From Marchantia polymorpha subsp. ruderalis (lineage: Eukaryota; Streptophyta; Marchantiopsida; Marchantiales; Marchantiaceae), in contig AP031356.1 in assembly GCA_037833965.1 (NCBI GenBank), positions 8,888,501 through 8,952,500 of the forward strand: a DNA stretch of 64,000 bases, written 5' to 3'. The notes below the pieces were generated by a model. It did not search any database and was not told where the DNA came from. It saw only the letters and a list, made by a program, of their open reading frames with translations. The translations under genes were made by a program, and so were the position numbers. Positions 20,379 through 32,636 of the stretch are shown here, in pieces (positions within the stretch are counted from its first letter, which is position 1; each line of letters opens with the position of its first letter).

Positions 20379-21732
20379 TGCGTTGCCTGCACACACAAAC
20401 GTTCTCCCTTTCGCCCGCTCTCTCACAATCGCCACTGCGCGTCGGCCACTCAAGCACTGACTGCTCACTCTCTCTGCGCTCGTTCAAGATCGCTACTCCC
20501 AATTCTTTCAAGGTCCGCCAAGATCCTTGCGCAACTCGTCTCCTCACTCTCTACTCTCACTGCAGGTCGCTCCGCCCTTGCGCGTAATCTTGGAACTGGA
20601 AATCGCAAAGTCAAGAATGAGAGAATGAGACTGGAGCGCAGTCTTTTCTTCTCCGATTTCAAGAACGTCCAACGTTCTTACTGGTTGCAACGTACGCAGC
20701 CGGCTATACGGCTTAACGGTTCGCCCTTTGCATGCGCGAATTCACGTCTCCGCATTGCGCGCATTCGCATGCTTAAACGTTGAATTCTCCCGCCGCCGCC
20801 ACCTTCCGGACGCGAGTCCGCTGCAGGGTATACGTCGGCCCTGTTGTCTTTTCCTAACCCGCCCTTCTCCGGAGGCGTGTCGCCGCTGGTGCGTTCATTA
20901 TCCGTCGGCGCCTTGCTGGAGGCGCACATCCAGTCGGATCGAATTACGCCGGCGCGCAGTCGTACCGCCTATTTTGTCCTTTATGCCTCGTCCTTTGCTG
21001 CCGGCGCATATCCGCCAGCGCAACTCATGCCAGCGCATCCGGCCGTCAGCGCCACGTCGGAGGTGTACATCCGACCGGCGCTTTCCTTCCATGAACAGCC
21101 GCCAAGTGCGCTTCCGACTCTGAGTTGGTTTCCTCCTGTGAGCGCGTGATTCCACCGAAGGCGCATCGCCGAGGGCGTACGGGAATCCTTTCCGGCTGTG
21201 AACCCTAGCGCGAACGGCGCATGTCCGGCTACGAGTTTTCCGACGCTCATAACTTCTCCATTCCTGATCCATCTCCGACGCTCTTGGACTCGTTAGAACG
21301 ACCGTCCCGAGCTCTTTCTAGTGCAACTTCAACCAACTGGATCTACCGTGTATCCCGATTGTTATGAAGGTTTTGCCTTTCCGCGCTAGCGGCGCTTCGC
21401 CGAAGGCGCACTCATGGTCGGATGCCTTTAGAGGTCCGGGCCCTTCTCCTGACGTCTTTAGCAAAACCTCCTCCTGAGGTGTCTGCGCCGGAAGCGTAGC
21501 TTCCTTATACGCTAGAGGCGCGTGAGTAGAGACACCTCAAAAAGGAGCTTTTGCCGAAGGCGCCGAAGACGTTGGCGTTGGTACATCCGACTACGTGATT
21601 CTTTGTGCCCTCGTGACGATCTCATCAATCCACTCTATTTAACGTACCTTTTTCTAACTACAAACACTGCGTCGGTACTAGTTTTCTAAAATTGTTTAAA
21701 TTCTGCAAAAAAAACAAAAAGTGTGTTACCAC

Positions 21733-23798
21733 AAGACGTTCGACAGATGTAGGGAGAGCAGCTTGTCCTTACACCCTGAGAAATGTTTTTTCTTCATGAC
21801 CAGCGGAATCCTGCTGGGGCACCAAGTTTCGTCCGATGGCATTGCAGTGGATGTAGAGAAGGTGAAGATTATTCTCGAACTTCAGCCGCCAACGAATCTG
21901 CATGAGTTGAGGGCCTTCCTTGGCCATGTAGGTTATTACCGACGGTTCATAAACATGTACGCCATCTTGGCAGCCGATCTGACGAAGCTGCTTAAGAAGG
22001 AGGAACCCTATGTGTGGGGCAAAGAGCAACAGCTGGCCTTTGAAACGCTCAAAGCCAAACTGACGACTGCTCCGGTTCTGAGAAGTCCGGATTGGAACAG
22101 ACCTTTCCATGTCTATGTAGACACGTCGGCATTTGCAATCGGAGTGGTTCTCAGTCAGAAGGACGACAACAAGAAAGACTACCCGATTTACTTCGCGAGT
22201 CGTCAGTTGTCAGCAGCAGAGAAGAAGTACACGACAACTGAGAGGGAGGCGTTGGGAATGGTGTACTCCTGTAAGAAGTTCCGACATTATTTGATCTGCT
22301 ATGAGTTCGTGTTTCATGTAGATCATTACGCCTTACAGCACCTGGTGAAGAAGGCGGATCTGTCCGGACGAATTGCCAGGTGGGTACTACTGCTGCAAGA
22401 ATTCACCTACACTGTACAGACAAGGAAAGGCGTTCACCATGAGAACGCGGACTACCTCTCCCGACTATGGACCGAACCCATAGAGGAGGAAGTAGTGGAT
22501 GATTTTCCCGAAGAGCAACTTTTTCAGTTGTCCGCCAGCCATGAGTCCAGGTATGCGGACTTATACAGGTTTCTGCTCACACTCCAATGTCCGGAAGGAT
22601 TGGATGCGGAGCAGCGCACAGTCTTCGTTCATAAAGCGGGACCTTACCAGCTTCAACAGGGGGTCTTGTTCAAAAAAATGGCAGACGAGAGGCTGTGCAG
22701 ATGTTTAGAGGAGTCCGAAGTCCCGCGAGTTGTTAAAGCCATGCACACAGAAGACGCTGGTGGTCACTACGCCACCAGAAATACAGTGACCAAAATTGTG
22801 AATGCAGGATACTGGTGGCCGACGATGTTCAAAAATGTACACGACTACGTTCGCAAATGCGACAGCTGCCAGAGGACGGGAAGGCCGACTCCGACCACGA
22901 GATGGCCTCTTACACCAATCATGCCATTGGCACCATTTGAAAAATGGGGGATCGACTTCGTGGGACCAATACAACCAGTCACTAAAGGCACGCCCAGGCG
23001 CTACATATTGGTAGCAACAGACTATGCGACAAGATGGTGGAGGCAGAGGCCACAAGGCACGACGACGCAGCCGCAGTAGCACGGTTCCTATTCGAATCAA
23101 TCATCACACGCTACGGGTGCCCCCTAGAAATAGTCAGTGACAGAGGAACGCACTTTCTGAATCAGGTGATAGAGAGTTTGACGCGGCACTTCCAGATTAA
23201 GCATCGGAAGACTACTCCATACAACCCCAAGGCAAATGGTCTGACAGAGAAGTCCAATGGATTACTCTGTAAGATACTCCTTAAGGTGACGGTAAACCAT
23301 GCTCATGACTGGGACACCAAGCTACCGGCCGCCTTATGGGCATATAGAACGGCAGAAAAAGTCACCACCAGGCAAACACCTTACTTTCTAGTTTATGGGC
23401 AGCATCCGATCTTACCCATCGAATTCGAGATACCTACCAAGAGGACCTTAGATCAGAGAAGGCTGGATGCGGAAGAAAGTCAGGCATATCGACTGCAAGA
23501 GGTAATGGCACTGGAGGAAAGACGTCAAGAGGCCGAAGATCGGACAAAGCAATTACAACTCAGGCGGAAGGAGAAGTACGATCGAAGACTCAAACCAGTA
23601 CTGCTGGAAAAGGGCGACTTGGCTCTGCTATACGATAGCAAACATGCTAGATTTCCAGGCAAGCTCCACTTGAGGTGGATGGGACCTTACAAGGTGATAG
23701 AAGTTTTCCCAAATGGATCCATCCAACTCGCAGAACTGACAGGAGAATGGCTAGGCACCCGCGTGAACGGCTGGCGTCTGAAGAAATACCACGTGTAA
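21733..23798 (+). pseudogene. pol: Family-2 pol, 3' fragment (RT end, RNase H, integrase), frameshifted
   Basis: The fragment starts in the RT thumb-side region (FDRCRESSLSLHPEKC) directly after the reverse LTR. It contains RNase H (HVYVDTSAF, HHENADYLSRL), the integrase zinc finger and DDE core, and the C-terminal GPY motif, ending WRLKKYHV. A one-base deletion near 23032, between DYAT and MVEAEA in the integrase core, shifts the frame. The first frame stops at 23079 and the second runs to 23798. Gag, protease and most of RT are absent. Amino acids closely match element A, but the bases differ at many third positions, as expected for a sister family. Confidence 0.88.
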
Positions 23799-23822
23799 AT
23801 GTTCGCGTGGGCGCTCACAATT

Positions 23823-23835
23823 GAGGAGGGGGGCA
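23823..23835 (+). promoter_or_regulatory. Polypurine tract of the family-2 element
   Basis: GAGGAGGGGGGCA immediately precedes the family-2 LTR start TGTGGTAACAC at 23836. Confidence 0.85.
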
Positions 23836-25197
23836 TGTGGTAACACACTTTTTGTTTTTTTTGCAGAATTTAAACAATTTTAGAAAACTAGTACCGAAGC
23901 AGTGTTTGTAGCTAGAGAAGGGTACGCTAAATAGAGTGGATTGATGAGATCGTCACGAGGACACACAGAATCACGTAGTCGGATGTACCAACGCCAATGT
24001 CTTCGGCGCCTTCGGCAAGAGCTCCTTTTCTGAGGTGTCTCTACTCACGCGCCTCCAGCGTATAAGGAAGCTACGCTTCCGGCGCAGACACCTCAGGAGG
24101 AGGTTTTGCTAAAGACGTCAGGAGAAGGGCCCGGACCTCTAAAGGCGTCCGACCATGAGTGCGCCTTCGGCGAAGCGCCGCTAGCACGGAAAGGGGAAAC
24201 CTTCATAACAATCGGGATACACGGTAGATCCAATTGGTTGAAGTTGCATTAGAAAAAGCTCGGGACGCTCGTTCTAACGAGCCCAAGAGCGTCGGAGATG
24301 GATCAGGAATGGAGAAGTTATGAGCGTCGGAAAACTCGTAGCCGGACATGCGCCGTTCGCGCTAGGGTTCACAGCCGGAAAGGATTCCCGTACGCCCTCG
24401 GCGATGCGCCTTCGGCGGAATCACGCGCTCATAGGAGGAAACCAACTCAGAGTCGGAAGCGCCTTTGGCGACTGTTCATGGAAGGAAAGCGCCGGTCGGA
24501 TGTACGCCTCCGACGTGGCGCTGACGGCCGGATGCGCTGGCATGAGTTGCGCTGGCGGATATGCGCCGGCAGCAACGGACGAGGAATAAAGGACAAAATA
24601 GGCGGTACGGAATCTGCGCGCCGGCGTAATTCGCTCCGACTGGATGTGCGCCTCCAGCAAGGCGCCGACGGATAATGAACGCACCAGCGGCGACACGCCT
24701 CCGGAGAGGGACGGGTTAGGAAAAGACAACAGGGCCGACGTATACCCTGCAGCGGACTCGAGTCCGGAAGGTGGCGGCGGCGGGAGAATTCAACGTTTAA
24801 GCATGCGAATGCGCGCAGTGCGGAGACGTGAATTCGCGCATGCAAAGGGCGAACCGTTAAGCCGTATAGCCGGCTGCGTACGTTGTAACCAGTAAGAACG
24901 TTGGACGTTCTTAAAATCGGAGAAGAAAAGACTGCGCTCCAGTCTCATTCTCTCATTCTTGACTTTGCGATTTCCAGTTTCCAAGATTACGCGCAAGGGC
25001 GGAGCGACCTGCAGTGAAAGTAGAGAGTGCGGAGACGAGTTGCGCAAGGATCTTGGCAGACCTTGGAGAGAATTGCGAGTAGCGATCTTGAAACGAGCGC
25101 AGAGAGAGTGAGCAGTCAGTGCTTGAGTGGCCGACGCGCAGTGGCGATTGTGAGAGAACGAGCGAAAGGGAGAACGTTTGTGTGTGCAGGCAACGCA

Positions 25198-27759
25198 ATG
25201 TCGAAGGTTCCCCAGCTGCGAGTGTCTCCACTCAGGGTGCCGCAGATCGGTCTACGCGCATTTCAAGATGTGCTGTTGAGGCTGAAGCTCGATTTTCTCC
25301 TATGGGGGTGGAACTGGACATGTCCGGAGATGGTGCGCGAGTATCTGCAGGAGAGACACAAGCCTTCTCGCAGTTTCCGCCCGCACCCAGAGAGATGGGA
25401 CATTTGCAATTGGGCGTAGGTGATGGGCAGGTGTGCCGGCGAGGAAGGGGATCTCCTCTTCGAGGCCGATAGCGTGAAGGTGTCCCAGGAGGAAGAAGTC
25501 TCTTACAACGAGCTCTTCAAAGTTGCCAGACATCCCAAGAACGGTTTCCGGACACGGGATTACAAAGATCGATTGCGGAGAAATGTCGCGACTTCATTGC
25601 TGCAGATATTGCAGCCGACCAAGACCGCTTACATGCATGGTTGGCAGGTAGAGTTTGTGGAGCTAGTGTTGTCAGGAGCTCCGGTGCATTGGGCACGGCT
25701 CCTGTGGAAGGTGACGCGCCAACATGCGCAAGAAGAGAAGGGAGGAACCCTCAATCATCTATCGCCTTACTTAATCGTGTTTTATCGGGCGATGGGATGT
25801 TTGACAAATGCTGAGAAAACACGGTTTCCGCAGCTGACCCGGAACTATCTCGGTAGATATTCGAGGGAGGCCGAAGTAGACACGGATCCGGACGAGGAAC
25901 CTGCCAGTACGCCTCCGGCTCCGGCTCCGGCTCCAGCAAGAGCAGCAGAAGAACGTCGAAGTGAGCGCATTCCGCGAAAGCGGAAGTGGGATGAGAGACC
26001 TGAGGACACGCAGCCGGAAGTGCCAGCTGCGCCGACTCGTGGTCGGCCCATCCCCGAGCCTCACAGTCGACCAAAACAGAGGGCACGCAAAATGCCAACT
26101 GGTATTGAGGAGACCAGGCGCACTCCGACCCGGCGGAATCTCACACAGGAGGAGATAATCGCTCAGATTCTAGGGAAGACGGCAGATACCTCTGCACAGA
26201 AGGCACCACGGCCTTCGGGAGGAGATGGACGGACTGACAGTCGGCCGACTGCGAGTCGGATGACTGAAGGCCGACAAGCGGAAGGAAGGCCAACTGAACG
26301 GCGCGTTGAATCGGACAGCAGGCCGGAAGCAGAAGAGAGTTTGGCTGACGAGCCAACAATCCTCAGAGGGTCGTCTTCAGCGGAAGGCACTTCTGGGAGA
26401 ACGCCACCAGCAAGCAGACCAAGTGGAGTCAAGACGCGCAGGGTGTATCCGACTCCCAGTCGGACAACTGCTGGTCGGCCGACTGCGAGTCGGACAACAG
26501 AGAGTCGGCCGGATTCGCCGACTGCGAGACAGATGGGGCCAACGACCAGTGTGCGGACGCCTTCGGCGGACGCACCCTCAACAAGGACACCTTCCGCGCA
26601 GATTGCGCCGGAAGGGCAGGCAGAAGAAGCGGGCGGTGCAAGAGTGACAAAAGTCACTGCGGCGTCGACCCCTTCACAAACCGAAGATCGAGCCGGAACA
26701 GGGGCTCAAGCAGTGGGATCTCCCACTGCCCTGGATATTTTAGCAGGCAGTGGAGCAGCAGTCGCAGCGGAAGCTGCTGCGCGCCACAGTTCCAGGGAGT
26801 CGCCAAGGGATTCGGTGGCGACTGAAATCCTCGAGACTGAGGATGAGACGAGCTCGGAAGAGCAAGAAGCGGATTCGGTGCAGAAAACGCCAACAGGGGT
26901 GCTGTGCGAACAGATAGTTCCACTCCTGCGATATCTGGATCGCAAGACATCCAAATACGCAAGTGCTTTAAAACCGCAGTCTTATGTGGAGACTATCAGG
27001 AGAAGGACGAGGAGCAAGGTGGCAAAGTGGGCCTCTAGGTGCGGAGTATATGTGGATAGGAACACCGCCCTCCGACAACACCTGGCGGTCACACAGAAGC
27101 TATACCAAGCCTTGCAGCAGCAGAGGGAGGATGCGGCGACGAAAAGTCAGGCGGATGGCGAGCTAATACGGGCAAAGATCGAGTCGGAATTGCAGGAGGA
27201 GCGGAGACAGAACAAAGTCCTAGCAGCCGAGCTTGCGCGCCAGACGCGCGCCTTAGAAGAAAGTCAAAGAGCCCGCAAGGAGGATGAGGAGATGTTGCAC
27301 AACTTGCAATCCGAGTGCTCGGATTTGAGGGCACAACGTGCGGAATTAGAAATGCAGCTGGCAGAGGTGGAGAGCAGCTGCAGGGCGCGAGGAGAGTTGG
27401 CGGCACGGGTGACTCGTTGTCTAAAAGGATACACCCATTGGGAGGTGGCAGCTCAAGAGAGGATCACACTCAGGGAGTTCGAGCTTCGGGCGGCGGCATT
27501 GACGGAAGGTGACAGTCGGAGTCGGCGGCGAGTGGCGAGAAAATTAGAAACCTTCTTGTCGGGTGCGCGCGACACTATGGCGCACTTGCAGTCGGAGGTC
27601 ACCACAGCGCTCCGACGCCTGGGGTTACGCAGCCGGTCGGAAGACTGGCAAGGTAGAGACAGTAAGCGGAGCAGTCCGGCGCGCAGGAGGCGCAGCACCG
27701 GATCTGCTGAGTGCAGTAGAGTAGTTTGGTTTCGCACAGATGCCGCGAGTAGTAGATAG
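25198..27759 (+). pseudogene. LTR-borne coiled-coil protein, family 2, one nonsense mutation
   Basis: The frame starts at the ATG in NAMSKVP (25198) and runs to 27759. One internal stop, TAG at 25417-25419, replaces the Gln of WAQVLGRC, a CAG-to-TAG change. Otherwise it is close to the copy at 17823-20378, with the same N-terminal domain, repeat-rich middle (palindromes of form CCGACTGCGAGTCGG) and coiled coil. A second-half product from the Met just after the stop is conceivable but would lack the start of the conserved domain. Confidence 0.8.
26230..26530 (+). repeat. Cluster of CCGACTGCGAGTCGG-type inverted repeats
   Basis: Several near-palindromes (arms CCGACT/AGTCGG around GCG and close variants) lie in the low-complexity middle of the family-2 LTR ORF, for example around 26235-26260, 26455-26495 and 26515-26535. 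Family 1 has a different palindrome, CCTGTGCACAGG, in the same part of its ORF. Confidence 0.7.
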
Positions 27760-27792
27760 GATAGCGTAGTGCTAGTTAGGATCTTTTGAGGG

Positions 27793-27821
27793 TATAAAGT
27801 AGATCAAGGCGTTTTGCCTTG
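27793..27821 (+). promoter_or_regulatory. Family-2 LTR TATA box and hairpin
   Basis: TATAAAGTA is at 27793-27801, followed by CAAGGC-GTTTT-GCCTTG at 27805-27821. Confidence 0.72.
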
Positions 27822-28719
27822 GGACTCTTCCAGTTTCGGAAGTGCAGATCAGGAACTCACTTTCTTGGCGTGTTTGTGCATTTTTGGTCCTGGCACCACG
27901 CAGAGAAGCTGCAGCATAGCGAAGTTACCGTATGTTGTAGTTGAAGGCCTTCGGCTGAATGTTCAGAGCTAGTACCCGGTTAGAGACTTGAGTAGTGCGG
28001 ATCTGCACCTGCGGGTGATTTCTGATGCTCAGAGCCGGCTGCGAGTTAGATACTTGAACAGTTCCCCCTTACTCCTTCGAGTGACATATCCTGATTGTAC
28101 TCCTACGGGAAGTTTCCCCTGAATGCCAATGTGAAGTTTCATTACTTCGTGTAAACCTTGGTTTGTAATTCAGGTTGTGTGTGTGTTACTGGATCGTGTT
28201 TTCAGTAAGTTCTCAGTCGGGTCTGCACTCCCTGCGTTTGGTGTGATAGTCGAGGGTGACGTCCACGGCGTATGTAGAGGCTTTGTTCCGAAGTGGGAAG
28301 TCCAGTCCGGGTACCCCCGCTAGTTCCTGGCGGAAGGGCAGTAAAATCCGGAGTGGGAGGCACTACCTGCAGAACCTCTGAGTGAACTTGCGAGACACTT
28401 TCCTCCTGAAATCCGAAGCGGAGGTCCTGACCGACCTCCGAGTTGTGCTTTTTGCCAGTTTCAGGTGTGTGTGTGTGTGTGTGTTGAGTGACCACGCTGT
28501 ACCGTGCATCCTCCGAGCATCCTCCGAGTTGAGATCCTCCTCCGAGTCGAGCCTCCGAGTCGAGCACTGCAGTATTTCTGGGAGTGACAGTCGCCTAGAA
28601 TTCAAACTCTACAAAAGTCTGTTAAACGTGACACTTTTACTCTGTGTGTTGCCTCTGTCCCTGTGGGTTCGATCTTTTTACCACCATACTGCAGTTTTAG
28701 CCTTTGGTGGGTTATTACA

Positions 28720-29057
28720 GTGTCGCCCACTGTCTCAAGGGCTACGCCCACTGGGAAGTGGCGGCGCAGGAGAAACTCACACTGCGTGAGTTTGAACTTC
28801 GCGCAGCCGGGTTGTTGTCAGGCAACAACAGGAGTCGGCGGAAGGTAGCAAAGAAGCTCGACGCTTTTCTGTCGAAGGCGCGGGATACCATGTTCGCCCT
28901 CGAAGTGGAGGTGTCCGCGGCGTTGCAGCGATTGGGACTGCGCAGTCGAGCGGAAGACTGGCAGGGTAGGGAGTTAGTGCGCGGCAGTCCGTCGCGCAGG
29001 AGACGTAGCACAGGTTCCGCGGAGTGTAGTGTAGCGTGGATCCGTGCAGGCGTGTAG
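28720..29057 (+). pseudogene. LTR-borne coiled-coil protein, C-terminal fragment
   Basis: The last 112 codons of the LTR ORF are present (CLKGYAHWEV, LREFELRAAGL, RRKVAKKLDAFL, GLRSRAEDWQGREL), ending at the usual stop. The 5' part has been displaced by the family-2 LTR insertion and deletion. Confidence 0.8.
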
Positions 29058-29093
29058 CGTAGTGCAGTGTAGTGTTAGTTAGGACTTAGAAGG

Positions 29094-29122
29094 TATAAAA
29101 TAGTTCCAGGCGTTTTGCCTGG
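29094..29122 (+). promoter_or_regulatory. LTR TATA box and hairpin
   Basis: TATAAAATA at 29094-29102 is followed by CCAGGC-GTTTT-GCCTGG at 29106-29122. Confidence 0.7.
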
Positions 29123-29991
29123 GGTTCTTTCCCAAGCTCAGAAGTGCAGATCAGGAGTCCATTTCCTCTGCGTGTTTGTGTCCTTAAGTTCTGTCACCAC
29201 GCAAGAGGAGTTACAACTTAGCGTTCCGCATTTTGTAGCTGAAGGTCTTCGGCCGAATGTTCAGAGCTAGTACATTGGTTAGAGACTTGAGTAGTTCGGA
29301 TCTCCACCTGCGGGTGACTGCCGATGCTAAGAGCCAGTGACTAGTTAGATACTTGAACAGTTTCGCCCCTACACCTTCGAGTGTTTCTTTCTGATTGTAC
29401 TCCTTCGGGATTTTTCCCCTGAATGCCAAAGTGAAGTTTTGCTACTTCGTGTAAGCCTTGGTTGTAAATTCAGGTTACGCTGCAGCAGGTGCCTTTGGGG
29501 TAACCCCTGTAGTATTTCTGGGAATGACAAGTGCCTGAGAATTCAAACTCTTCAATAGACTGTTGTTGTGTTACGCGTATGAGTGACTTCGATCCGAAGT
29601 AGGCAGTCCAAACTGGGTTTCCTACACTAGCAGCAAGCTAGTGAAAGTGTTGTAAAAGCCGGAGTTGGAAGTCACTACCCGCAGCTTCGCTGAGTGTACT
29701 CTTGAGAGATTTTCCCCCTGAAATCTTGAAGTAGAGGTCCTAACGGATCTTTGGGTTGTGTTTTTGTAGTTCAGGTGTGTGTGTGTGTGTGTGTTACGCT
29801 GCACTGTGCGACCTCCGAGTGCGCTCCGAGTGGACACTTGCAGTATTTCTGGGAGTGACAGTCGCCTGAGAATTCAAAATCCTCAATAGTCTGTTAAACG
29901 TGACACTTTGTACCCTGTGTGTTCCTCTGTCCCTGTGGGTTCGACCTTTCTACTACTATATTGCAGTTTTAGCCTTTAGTGGGTTATTACA

Positions 29992-30994
29992 GGCTCCCGG
30001 CAGACGCACCATTTTATGTGAGCCTAAACTCCCCACCCTTCAGCGTTTGTAGTCCAGGTGGGGGTTCGAGCTCCCATAATCTAACTTCTCTGATCTCAAC
30101 CATGTGGTCAAAGTGTATTCAAGACAATGAGATCATAAACACTTGCTCTCTCACAGACAATTATCCAGAACTGAAAATAATAACTTGCTGTTTGCTATCT
30201 CCACAAGAGCAGCAGACAAGCTCTTTGTTACATAAAGATCTAACCCAACTCTGGGTGACTTCTCAATACCACAGCCGCTGTGGTCTATCCTAGCTCCGAG
30301 TTCCACTCCCAATTCCTACTCGGATTTCAGTGTCGATTTCTCAGCTTCCACCTTCAGACCCCACCAGATTCCTCTCTCAGATTCAACTCTCCCTTTCCAG
30401 TTTCAATTTCAGATCCCGACTGTCAGACTTCAGTCTCAGATTTCGCTTCACTCTCAGCTCCCATTCTCAGGTCTTCCACTCGGATTTCAGCTCCCACTCA
30501 CAGATTACACTTCAATCTCAGATCCCACTCACGGATTACACTTCAACCTCAGATCCTACTCATGGATTACACTTCAATTTCAGATCCCACTCTCGGATCT
30601 TACACTTCAATTTCAAATCCCACTCTCAGATTTCACTTCAATCTCAGATCCCACTCACAGATGTCGCACTTCAATCTCAGATCCCAATCACAGATTTTTC
30701 ACTTCGATCTCCGATCCCAATCTAATTTCACTCCACGATACCACTCACCACCCACGAGAGGTTGCTTTCTCCTACTTCAAACTCTCCACACTCCCCTCCT
30801 AATCCTCACCACTTCCCTGCGAAAATCACTCCCATATACACTCTATTCCAGCGACCAATCCCACCAGCGCTCCACACAATGGCACACCACACAATCTCTA
30901 TCCCCAGGCCGAAAATTCCTCTCCAACGTTCAAGGGCCGAGTCACCCACAGCCCGCGATGATGGGCAACGGCCTGGCTTTCATGTGCAACTTCA
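29992..30994. other. Intervening sequence unlike the LTR elements
   Basis: About 1 kb with clearly lower GC and none of the LTR motifs. I find no gene. At 30050-30075 the sequence GGGGGTTCGAGCTCCC resembles a tRNA T-arm or pol III B box and might mark a tRNA-derived SINE, but I could not find a convincing A box. At 30270-30284 there is a short inverted repeat (CCACAG CCG CTGTGG). A minisatellite occupies the centre. The 310-codon open frame over 30280-31212 is produced by this repeat and is not a credible protein. Confidence 0.5.
30509..30723 (+). repeat. Minisatellite, about 31-34 bp unit, 7 copies
   Basis: Consecutive degenerate units begin ACTTCAATCTCAGATCCCA and end with variants of CTCACAGATTAC. 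A more decayed extension is recognisable upstream from about 30420. Unit length drifts between 31 and 34 bases. Confidence 0.8.
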
Positions 30995-32540
30995 TGCCCC
31001 ACGCTGCCACACCTGTACAGTCTTTATTTATGATCACGTCAACATCCGCCGTCCAAAATTGTCTTCCGCGCACCGCCGAAGGCATCCCCCGCCGAAGACA
31101 CTCTTCTGCACCTTTGCCTATCTATAACAGTCACCCCGACGCCCATAACTCACGGATCCCTGCTTCGTTTGCAACGTTCTTGGGCTCGTTGCTCTTTCCA
31201 ACGAGCCCCTAACTAAGTCAAACCGATAAGAATTGAGAAAGTTATGACGGTTTTACTCTTCCGCCGAAGGCGTTTGCCTATCCGCAGGCGTCCGCGTCCT
31301 ACCCGCAGGCGGACGGTGCCACGCCATTAAACGCCAGGTGGCGGTTGCGTCCGCGTCCTCTGACAAACGGAGGACTCCGGGAGTTATGAAGGTCGTAAGA
31401 TACTCAGCTTTCCGCCTGCGCACAGGCGAAGAAAGTTTTGTCCTATGCGCAAACGAAAGCAGTTCGCCTACGCATAGGCAAAATAGGGTTTTGACGTAGG
31501 CGCGAATGTCGCCTACGCACAGGCGAGGAAACCTCTGCCCAGGTGGACGAGCGAAGTTCGCCTACGCACAGGCGGTCGCCTGCGCACAGGCGCTAAGGCG
31601 TCGGCGGGAAATCCGCCTTCGGCCCTAGAAATGCGCCTTCGGAGGTAGTGTAATAACCCACCAAAGGCTAAAACTGCAGTATGGTGGTAAAAAGATCGAA
31701 CCCACAGGGACAGAGGCAACACACAGAGTAAAAGTGTCACGTTTAACAGACTTTTGTAGAGTTTGAATTCTAGGAGACTGTCACTCCCAGAAATACTGCA
31801 GTGCTCGACTCGGAGGCTCGACTCGGAGGAGGATCTCGACTCGGAGGATGCTCGGAGGATGCACGGTACAGCGTGGTTACTCAACACACACACACACACC
31901 TGAAACTGGCAAAAGCACAACTCGGAGGTCGGTCAGGACCTCCGCTTCGGATTTCAGGAGGAAAGTGTCTCAAAAGTTCACTCAGAGGTTCTGCAAGTAG
32001 TGACTCCCACTCCGGCTTTTACTGCCCTTCCGCCAGGAACTAGCGTAGGGTACCCGGACTGGACTTCCCACTTCGGAACGAAGCCTCTTCATACGCCGTG
32101 GACGTCACCCTCAACTCTCACACCAAACGCAGGGAGTGCAGACCCGACTGAGAACTTAACTGAGACACGATCCAGTAACACACACACAACCTGAATTGCA
32201 AACCAAGGTTTACACGAAGTAATAAAACTTCACTTTGGCATTTAGGGGAAACTTCCCGTAGGAGTACAATCAGGATATGTCACTCGAAGGAGTAAGGGGG
32301 AACTGTTCAAGTCTCTAACTCGCAGCCGGCTCTGAGCATCAGAAATCACCCGCAGGTGCAGATCCGCACTACTCAAGTCTCTAACCGGGTGCTAGCTCTT
32401 AACATTCAGCCGAAGGCCTTCAACTACAACATACGGTAACTTCGCTATGCTGCAGTTTCTCTACGTGGTGCCAGGACCAAATGCACAAACACGCCAAGAA
32501 AGTGAGTTCCTGATCTGCACTTCCGAAACTGGAAGAGTCC

Positions 32541-32569
32541 CAAGGCAAAACGCCTTGATCTACTTTATA
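32541..32569 (-). promoter_or_regulatory. Family-2 LTR TATA box and hairpin (reverse)
   Basis: The minus-strand TATAAAGTA is at 32561-32569 and the inverted repeat CAAGGC/GCCTTG at 32541-32557. Confidence 0.7.
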
Positions 32570-32636
32570 CCCTCAAAGGTCCTAACTAACACTACGCTAT
32601 CCTATCTATTCCTCGCAACATCTGCGCGAAATCAAA

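Larger units (their letters stand above)
16893..21732 (-). mobile_element. Family-2 LTR, reverse, lacking its first 40 or so bases
   Basis: The right boundary GTGTGTTACCACA at 21732 is the reverse complement of the family-2 LTR start. The left end lacks the TGTAATAACCCACC terminus seen at 31650 and begins within the GCAGTATGGTGGT segment. At 16893-16894 the two sequences share the bases GC, suggesting end joining at microhomology after a deletion. To the right it abuts family-2 pol directly. It is an inverted partner of the LTR at 23836-28719. Confidence 0.88.
23836..28719 (+). mobile_element. Family-2 LTR, complete, 3' LTR of the pol fragment
   Basis: The LTR is 4,884 bp, from TGTGGTAACACAC after the polypurine tract to GGGTTATTACA at 28719. 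It holds the LTR ORF (25198-27759), TATA box, hairpin, GT microsatellite and U5. Family-1 LTR sequence follows at 28720, beginning GTGTC, so it entered a family-1-type LTR. The matching left-hand duplication has been lost. Confidence 0.92.
28720..29991 (+). mobile_element. Family-1-type LTR, 3' part
   Basis: This is LTR sequence from the C-terminal end of the ORF to TTATTACA at 29984-29991. It could be the distal part of element A's 3' LTR. However, it shares some residues with the diverged LTR3 (EVAAQ rather than EVKAQ), so it may come from a separate copy. Compared with other copies it lacks about 80 bases at about 29574, between GTGTTAC and GCGTATGAG. Confidence 0.85.

Noticed and set aside
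20678-21272. Small open frames in the family-2 LTR leader (also 24298-24895 and 51038-51708)
   Set aside because: They are present on both strands, start and end at different places in the three copies, and have no recognisable feature.
30280-31212. 310-codon open frame rich in Ser, Phe and His
   Set aside because: It is generated by the minisatellite and crosses into LTR-like sequence. No composition or motif of a real protein is present.
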